The notes under the pieces were generated by a model. It had not been told where the DNA came from. It searched no databases and saw only the letters and a list, made by a program, of their open reading frames with translations. The translations under genes were made by a program, and so were the position numbers. From assembly GCA_015680685.1 (NCBI GenBank), contig MNCI01028365.1, forward strand, positions 62,984 to 126,983: DNA of 64,000 nt, in the 5' to 3' direction. Shown piece after piece: positions 56,530 to 64,000 of the stretch. This stretch comes from Gnetum montanum. Taxonomy: Eukaryota; Streptophyta; Gnetopsida; Gnetales; Gnetaceae. Positions within the stretch are counted from its first letter, which is position 1. Every line of letters begins with the position of its first letter.

Positions 56530-59500
56530 ATGCTAACACATGTCGTCACCGATTAGATCAAAGCTGGCCACCTTCTTGGAAAATTCTCTGATCCTAGGAG
56601 TCCTCTAGTATACTTACAAATCGCTAGAAATGCACCGTGCAAGGCTCTTTTGGATTCAGGTTCCGGTGTCAACTTGATTTCTCAAGAATGTACAAGGCCT
56701 GGAACCTGCCTCCATTGAAAAAGAGCAACATCCATCTAGAGCTGGCCAACTAGTCCATCACTATCCCATTGGGACTAGTGGAATACATTGTTACCACTAT
56801 TTGTGAGTGGTCATACCCAGCTATCTTCCTAGTGATTTAGGTAAACAATGGTAAGGGGGACTTCCCAATCATAATGGGAAGAGCATGGCTAAGCACCATC
56901 GATGCACACCTAGGAATCCACAATCTTTCCCTAGAAATATCAAAGGAAATACATTCGAAAAGATTGAGAAGAAGAAAGTTTCATGCATTGCATACAGTAA
57001 CACAGGGTGTAATTGTATGCAGAGGTCATGGTTTGTGCAAAGTTTAGCATTTCCTGCATGCAATCAGTGTGCACAAGTGATTAACATACAAAGATGCTTG
57101 TATGCAGCAGCCACACGATAGGAAGACACCTAGTGGCTGACAGCTGATCAAGAAAGTAGTTCACTCAAATGCATGGAACCAACTGAAGGTTTGACTTGTG
57201 CTTACATCGATAGCATAAACTCATTAGAGCAAGTCCACCACCAACTTCCAAGTCTTAACCTTGAAAATATCAACTAGGGGAAGTTGGAAATCCCTGAGAA
57301 ATTTAAGCAGGAGCCCTTGAGTTGAAACCATTGCCCACCGATATGGAATACACGTTCCTTAAAAATGGAAAATTGGTAATTATCAATGCTAAGCTTGCTC
57401 CTCAATAGAAAGAAGAATTGCTGAAGGTAATAAATAAATAAATGTTCAGAAGCCTTCGCTTGGTCATATCCTGAATTAACTAGAATAGATCCTAGGATAT
57501 GCCAACATAGAATTTACACTGACCCCTCCATGAAGCCTCGAAGACAACCATAGAGGCAATTGAACCCTAAGCTGAAGTAAGTAGTTAAGGAAGAAATCGA
57601 ATAGCTTCTCAAGGCTGGGTTCATATTCCCCATTGCTGATAGCAAATGGGTTAGCCCCTTAGCTATTGTGCCTAAAAAGGGAGGCAAATGGAGGGTGTGC
57701 ATAGATTTTAGGCTACTAAATATGGCAACATTCAAAGATCACTTTCCATTGCCATTTGTCGACCAAGTATTAGACACCATCATAGGGCATCGCTATTATA
57801 GTTTTTTGGATGGATATAGTGGATATAACCAAATACAAATAGCCCTAGAAGACCAAGCCAAAACTACGTTCACCAGTCCTTAGGGAATGTTCGCATACAA
57901 ACAAATGTTGTTTGGCTTGTGCAATGCCCCTGCAACATTTCAACAACTAGTTCTAAGCATATTCCAACAGTAGATAGGGAATGGCGTGGAGGTCTTTATG
58001 GACAACTTCTCCACTTATGGAGCAAACTTTGATCAAGCCTTGGACGGGTTGGAGCAAGTGTTAAAAAGATATGTAGAAACCAATTTGAGGCTCAACTAGC
58101 AGAAAAGTCAGTTGATGGTCCAAGAAGGCGTAGTAGTAGGGCACAAATCTCACACACAGGGATAGAGGTACACCCTGAGAAAATCAAAATTATCCAAGGA
58201 ATTACCCATCAACGGAAACTGTCAAAGACATTCGGTCATTCCTTGGACATACTGGCTACTATAGGAGATTTATTGAGAACTTTTCAAAGGTTGCCAAACC
58301 ATTGGTGAAATTAACAAAAAAGGACATACCTTTCAAGTGGACCAGGGAATGCGAATTAGCTTTCTAAACTCTGAAACAAAATCTAGTAGAAACACCCATT
58401 CTACAAGCTCTTGATTGGTCCAAACCATTCCATATTATGATTGACGCATCCAACTATGCTTTAAGAGTCGTACTTACACAGTTAGATAAATAGAAGCATC
58501 CTTATTACATCCACTGTGCAAGTAGAAGTATTGCTGGTGCACAACTTAACTACACTACAATAGAGAAAGAATTAATGGTTGTAGTGTTTGCACTAGAAAA
58601 GTTTAGACACTATGTATTGGGATATAAAGTATATATACATATAGATCATAGTGCAATCTGGTTCCTTATGAATAAGCCAATGGTAAGCCCTCATATCATA
58701 CGATAGCTTGTAATCTTACAAGAGTTCAATTTAACAATGATTGATTACAAGGGCATCGAGAATGTAGTTGCTGATCATTTATCTCGATCGCAATGGGACA
58801 ACAAAGAGGATGAGTATCTAATTTCTAATCATTTCCCTGATGAACTCCTCTTTGTTAGTGTAGTGAATAATCAATCACCCATGGAGACAAACTAGTACAG
58901 TAGCATTCTTACCTATTTCCTCACCCAACAAACACCACAAGAGTTAAACCTTAAGAAGAAACAATAGTTTCTTCATTGAGCCAAGTACTTTATGGAGATC
59001 AATGGGCAGCTTTACAAAGTGTGTTCCGATGGTTTGGTTCGATGGTGTGTTCCCGATATAGATCAACTGCAAGTTCTCGAAGACACTCATGAGGGTCCTT
59101 GTGAGGGTTATTACGCTGGGAGACAAATAGCCATCAAGATCCTACTTATAGGATATTATTGACCTACATTATTTCAGGATGCCCATCGTTTCATCCAATC
59201 TTGTGAGTGCTATCAACGTGATGGGGGAATGACTACTAGAATGGAGGATCCGCAACAATGGATTCAATTGTTAGAACCCTTTGACATTTGGGGAATTGAT
59301 TTTATGGATCCGATTACACCAATGTCCAATGGAAAAGCTTATATTATTGTTGCCATTGATTACCTAACAAAATGGGTTGAAGCAACTGCTATTAAAGATT
59401 GTACATCATCTACAGTTGCATGATTTTTTCAACAACAAAACATAAATAGGTTTGGTGTGCCGCATGCACTTATTTCAGATAATGGTACACACTTCAGAGG

Positions 59501-60242
59501 TGCAACTTTTTGGAAATTAATGTAATGCTTAGGGGTTGAGCATAAATTGACTACACCATACCACCTCCAAGAGAACGGTTAAGCAGAAGTCACCAACAAG
59601 GAGATTACGAAGATATTGACAAGAACCATTAGCAAGTTTAGGTGAGACTGGAGCACTAAACTAAATGATGCTCTTTGGGCATACTGCTCCACATGGAAAC
59701 TCCCTACAGGCTACTCTCCCTATGAGTTAGTGTACGGTAAATTACCAATGCTTCCCATTCAAATTGAGCTCCGTACACTATCCACGGCATGTGACCTCAA
59801 CCTTGACCTTGATCTAGCACAGAAACAATGGTTAGTAACCCTTAACTTGCTAGATGAAAATTGATTAACTACCCTATCATCTAACGAATTGCACAAGACC
59901 TTCAATAAGTAACGTCATTACCTAAGAACCAGGAAAGTTAAATATCAGCCAGGAGATAAGGTTCTCTACTGGAATCCCACACATGTGCCACAACATACTA
60001 AATTTCAAACACTATGGGAAGGACCTTATATTATTTATGCAACTATTTCTTTAGGTGCCATGCCAATATACAAACCTAAGAGCCCAGATAAGAAACTTTT
60101 GTTCAACGTGCAACAAACCAAACCTTTCTAGGAGCTTAGGACAACCAGTACACATGCTACCTCTCTTGATGGACAACCCTGCTCACTATTTTGGATCTCC
60201 TCCTTCCAACTTCACCATGGGGGAGATGGCCACCTATGCTAA
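56530..60242 (+). pseudogene. Element E pro-pol: protease, RT, RNase H, integrase
   Basis: Protease from ATG 56530 ('CKALLDSGSGVNLIS', D-S-G). RT at 57668-58060: 'WRVCIDFRLLNMATFKDHFP', 'YYSFLDGYSGYNQIQIALED', 'FGLCNAPATFQ'. The catalytic MDD near 57999 reads MDN. RNase H: 'IMIDASNYALRVVLTQLD', 'VVADHLSRSQWDN'. Integrase finger: 'HEGPCEGYYAG' (a finger His region with Gly-His changed to Gly-Tyr), 'CECYQ'. Core: 'WGIDFMDPI', 'ALISDNGTHF', 'NG.AEVTN'. TGA at 59421 and 59643 occupy the same positions as stops in B and C. Ends GGDGHLC, TAA at 60240. Several frame changes. Confidence 0.87.
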
Positions 60243-62117
60243 CCATTCTAGGCCCTCAGTTCTTTTTGAATTTTTTTTTACTCATTTTTGTTTTACACAT
60301 TTTTTTTTTACACATTCTTTCAACTTTTCTTATTTTTGTTTTACACCATCGTTCATGTTTTTACTATTTCTTTGTTTGCTTGATTTACTTTTATTCGCCA
60401 TCTAATAAGTGCTCATGATGGTGGATTGAATTATATCATATTGATTGCTAATATTTGGTTTTTACCTTTGAATTATAATGCTAATATTAAGGTATGGTTC
60501 TTTTGGTAAAACAAGCAATGAGTCCACATCGTCCACTCATCCATATCACTCTATGGTCTCCTTTGGCTTGGAACTTTACAGTCCCCTTTTGCTAAGTAAA
60601 CTTGTTAATGAATTGGTGGTTGGGTATTTTTCAAGCCATGGAAAGACTCAAAGGATGAAAAGGGTGTGACTTTAAGGGGATTTGATGCATTGGTGTTGGC
60701 CATTCTCTTGGGTGCTTGGATGCTTTTTCTTGGGTTTTCCGCCATTCTAACATTGTTCAAATATCAGGAAGCTGTGTGAATAAAAATAATTCTTTGCATG
60801 GTGTGGTGCTCACAGATCAAGAAAAAAGAGAGAGAGAGAGAAAAGAGAAAAAGGTGAGAATTCAAAGCACACCCCTTAGACATGATAAGGCAATATGGGC
60901 TACAAGTGTTGGTTATGGCACTGGAAAGACATGTTACCCATGCCTGAAGGTTTCCTCTAACTAAGCCCCTTTCTTGCTTCCTGCTTCTCCATCTCACTCT
61001 CCTTGGGATGGTGGTCACTCTTTGTGAAAGCATTCTTGTTGCCCCAAGAGGATGGATTAGCCAAGTGTATTGATGCAAGGTCATTGAATGTGGTTGGTTT
61101 AAGCCTAGATTTGGGATGAGTTCTACTCAGTTATCTTAACCATGAAATACACAAGGGGCTGTACACAACCTTGTTCTTGGGATTCCATTCCATTCTCTCC
61201 TCTCCATCTTTCTTTCCATTTTCCACCTCATTGCTAGTTTTATCATTAGTCCGTTCTAGGTTGATGCATTATTTTTCTTTGGTGAATTCTTGTGGGTAAG
61301 TTTTTAACTCTTGCTTCCAAATGACATTCCTAGAGCCTATGGAATCTTTGGTTTGTAGGTTTTCCAGGGCATAAAGGGCATGAGCCTACTTTGGGAAGGA
61401 CCCACTTGCATATCTTTTGGTTTGATTAAGTTAAGTTCTTTACCCTTAGACATTGTTACAATCAAATTATTTTTGTTTACCCCATCCATGTCATCCAAAT
61501 TGTATGCACCTTCACAACCATTTGTAATGAATTCCTTTTTATTATTGTGAATACCCTCTTTCCACTACTCCTTGTGTCAAGCTTTCTCTGAATTGTATGG
61601 ATCGCTTCTATTATTTAACCCATTCATTAGTCTTTCCACTAACAATATCAAGCAAGTAATCTATCACAATCACAACCTGACTAGATAAAATCACTGACAA
61701 GACAAGGTATTTAGCCATTATTTATGTATTATATATACTAATCCTTGGTTTTGTTGTGATTGCAGTGGGAAGTGTGGATTGGAAGCAGGACTATCATCAC
61801 CAAGGAGGATGCAACCATATCACTCACGAGAGATTGTTCATGACCACTAGATCTCCTTTACCTCTCCCTCATTCTTCTATTACCAAGAGGGGTTGGATGT
61901 CCTTTGGATCCATTGGTGTTCTTTCCTAATTTTCATGAACACCAATTTTGTATGTAATTGTAATATTGTATGCTCGTGCACTTTTGTATTTGTCTATTTT
62001 CTCTGTGTCACTATGCATGTCAGTTAAATAATTCCACATTCCCCTAATATATTTTGTAAAGAACTTGTTTCTCTTCTTCTATACTCGAGGATGAGTTTTT
62101 ATTCAGTCATGGGGGTA
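60243..62117 (+). other. Post-pol spacer of element E with hairpin, acceptor-like site and PPT
   Basis: T-rich start, then an imperfect inverted repeat at 60796-60875: GCATGGTGTGGTGCTCAC, a (GA)n/A-rich loop, GTGAGAATTCAAAGCACACC. 'gggcatgagcctactttggg' at 61376-61395 is shared with B. TTGTGATTGCAG at 61754-61765 resembles the acceptor before D's extra ORF but is followed by TGG, not ATG, and no extra ORF follows. PPT at 62109-62117. Confidence 0.65.
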
Positions 62118-63096
62118 TGATGAGAGTGGTTACTCTAGCAGTTATTCTAATTATTAGAGCAGTTACTCTAGCGCTTACTCTAGCAGTTACTCTAATTATT
62201 AGAATGTTTACTCTAGCGGTTACTCTAGTAGTTATTCTAATTATTAGAGTGGTTACTCTAGTGGTTATGTTAGCATTTATTCTAATTATTAGAGTGGTTA
62301 CTCTAATTATTAGAGTAGTTGCTCCCAAGCTTTTAAATATAGTGCCCAAGTGCATAATTAGGAGGAAGTCTTTTAATAGTCAAGAAGCAAAACTCTTGTA
62401 GTCTGTTTGAAAGTTAGAGTATTTTCCAAGTGCCCATAGCAGGAGGTCAAAGTGTGGATAGATCTTTATTCAAGCATTGATGTACCTGAGCACACCATTA
62501 TGTTGGCGATAAAGACGAGCTCTTTGATTCATCCTTGTAGCACTTGAGATTTGTTTTCTTACGCATTCTTTTATTTTATTTTCTTATGCATTTATTTTAT
62601 TTTATTTTATGCACTTTACATTTATGGTATTAGCACAGTAATTCATTTTGATCAATTAAGAAAATTATTAAATTACACAAGCACGACCACTTCAAGCATG
62701 CGTGTAATGCTTGGTAACCCAGTAACGATTAGCATTTGGTAATCCCAGTAGTGTTGCACTAATTCAGAATGTGTATGGCAAGTGGGAACAGATGTTGGTG
62801 TTAGGATTAGTTAAAACTTAGTTCATGAGTAGTTAAGTTAAATTAGTCACTTAGTTACCTCTCTCCTTCCCTACTGGCGCAGGACATAAAAACATAAAAG
62901 CTATAAAAATCATGTGTCTTAAGCTTAATTAACCATACAATCATGACATACAGGTAAGCTTGGGAAAACAATGATCAACCAACCCATCCTTGTTCCACAA
63001 GGGTGCATAAGCACTTAGTCCTTGGAATTCGACTAGATTGTGCATGAAATGCTTGTATTTGTATGGTTGAGCGTAGGTGTACCTCGTCACTCATCA
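62118..63096 (+). repeat. 3' LTR of element E
   Basis: 979 bp, TGATGAGAGTGG...CACTCATCA. The array at 62124-62322 has the same unit type as the 5' LTR but a different unit order and number, with 'actctagcggtt' variants. The rest aligns along its length with 52822-53860, including the 'ggcgataaagacgagctctt' region. Confidence 0.88.
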
Positions 63097-64000
63097 CTAC
63101 TACTATAGAGGAAGTTGTGGAAACCGACTCTAATGATGATCTTGCTTGTGACATCTATTAATATGAACATCCAAAGGGATGTTTCCCTGTAGTGTCACAC
63201 TTATAAGAGTCTAGAGTGTATGCATTGAATCCATGACTAGCAAGGAGGCAAGCACCCAGACGATTGCCCTATCCTCAAGGTAACCCAAGGTAGTTCCACC
63301 AACACCAACAAGCTTATTATCCAAGTGGAACTCCACCACAACCATATGAGCAATACCAACAATGACACTAACCATAATTGTGGGGAATGCCACTACCAAG
63401 GCAACAGTACCCTTATAGGCAACCAGATCCATATAGGTACCATGTTCAGCAACCTATTTCTCTAAGAAGTTCTGCAAGCCACACCTCATTTCAACATCAC
63501 TATTACCCTCCACAGTACCACCAAACACATTTCCCATCCACTCAAGGAGAAAACCCATATTTATACCACTCTCCATATTCATCTGCACACATCCCTTCAC
63601 CCTTTACCCAATTACCTCTTACTCCATCTATGTATGAAAAAATTTCTCCATAGCCATAGCAACGAAATTGCATGAGGGTTGTACATTCACATTTGGCCTT
63701 CTAGCCATGTGGTTTAGACAATCAATCCAAGAAATGATCTATTTTCCAATCCAATAGTCTTCCTAAACCCTCACAACCTCATGCGACTAGTTGCCTTACA
63801 TCTTCAACATCCTCATCCTCTACATCGAACACCTTCAAGTGTCCTTCAAATCACATGCTACCTCAGATCTGCACTATGATGTTAACTCATGTTATTCTAA
63901 TTAGATCAAGGTTGGTAATCTTCCCATGAAAATATCTGACCGGATAAGTCCACTAATTTACTTGCAGATCACTAGACATGAGCTACGCAAGGCTCTTCTT
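63097..64000 (+). pseudogene. Gag-protease fragment of another Athila-like element, running off the window
   Basis: Starts in the acidic region before the knuckle motif ('VETDSNDDLACDIY.YEHPKG'), then 'RRLPYPQGNPR' and a long Tyr/Pro/Gln/Ser tail (63378-63653), and near 63881 the protease opening MLTH. Ends within 'RKALL' at the window edge. In-frame stops and shifts are present. It directly abuts element E's 3' LTR. Confidence 0.75.

Larger units (their letters stand above)
52822..63096 (+). mobile_element. Element E: Athila-like Ty3/gypsy with divergent palindrome array in LTRs
   Basis: 5' LTR 52822-53860, PBS 53861-53879 (TTGGCACCATTGTCAGGGA), gag-pol 53993-60242, spacer, PPT ATGGGGGTA (62109-62117) and 3' LTR 62118-63096. 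10,275 bp. All pol domains are present, with nonsense codons, several frameshifts and RT active-site damage. No target-site duplication: the 5 bp on the left are TTGGA, on the right CTACT. The right flank is gag of another element, so the ends may have been rearranged. Confidence 0.88.

Overview
The window looks like nuclear DNA of a land plant with a large, repeat-rich genome. It holds one intact intron-containing plant gene (a TBL/PMR5-type polysaccharide O-acetyltransferase) in a sea of decayed LTR retrotransposons. Most belong to one Ty3/gypsy family of Athila/Tat type, judged by a tRNA-Asp-like primer-binding site, a 'DLG' protease motif, an Athila-like reverse transcriptase and no chromodomain. 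A conifer or other gymnosperm is possible, but the sequence alone does not fix the species.

Layout. Element A (minus, 1-10369, 3' LTR cut by the window edge) has gag-pol plus an extra 3' ORF. 10370-11692 holds SINE-like repeats. Element B (plus, 11693-19732, target-site duplication CTAGG) has gag, protease and integrase but has lost RT and RNase H by an in-frame deletion. 19738-23586 holds a gag fragment, small tandem duplications and a ~178-bp tandem repeat. Element C (minus, 23587-33437, TSD CCCTT) keeps a full gag-pol frame. Element D (plus, 33681-42108) has gag and the extra ORF but no pol. 42109-44101 contains a ~426-bp tandem duplication. The TBL gene lies on the minus strand at 44102-47282. 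47510-52798 contains SINE-like repeats, a perfect 144-bp duplication and a 5'-truncated Ty1/copia fragment. Element E (plus, 52822-63096) is followed by another gag fragment running off the window.

How the parts fit. All five gypsy elements share the LTR body, the PBS, the gag-pol order and a ~2-kb post-pol spacer, which carries a conserved imperfect hairpin in A, B, C and E. The most unusual feature is modular LTRs. A common downstream body of about 750 bp is joined to different 5' arrays of short palindromes: GCGATATCGC in B, C and D, and ACTCTAATTATTAGAGT in E. These arrays sit just upstream of the TATA box and differ in copy number even between the two LTRs of B. A third GCGATATCGC array with a TA-rich tract lies inside D, about 0.5 kb upstream of its extra ORF. 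That ORF follows a splice-acceptor-like site also seen in elements lacking the ORF. It encodes a domain resembling the 'putative plant transposon protein' family plus a long coiled coil.

Decay is striking. In B, in C and in D's extra ORF, kilobases of reading frame stay in register with almost no net frameshift and are broken only by nonsense codons, mostly TAG and TGA. This fits deamination of methylated CHG and CG sites. No computation was run; family names rest on recognition of motifs.
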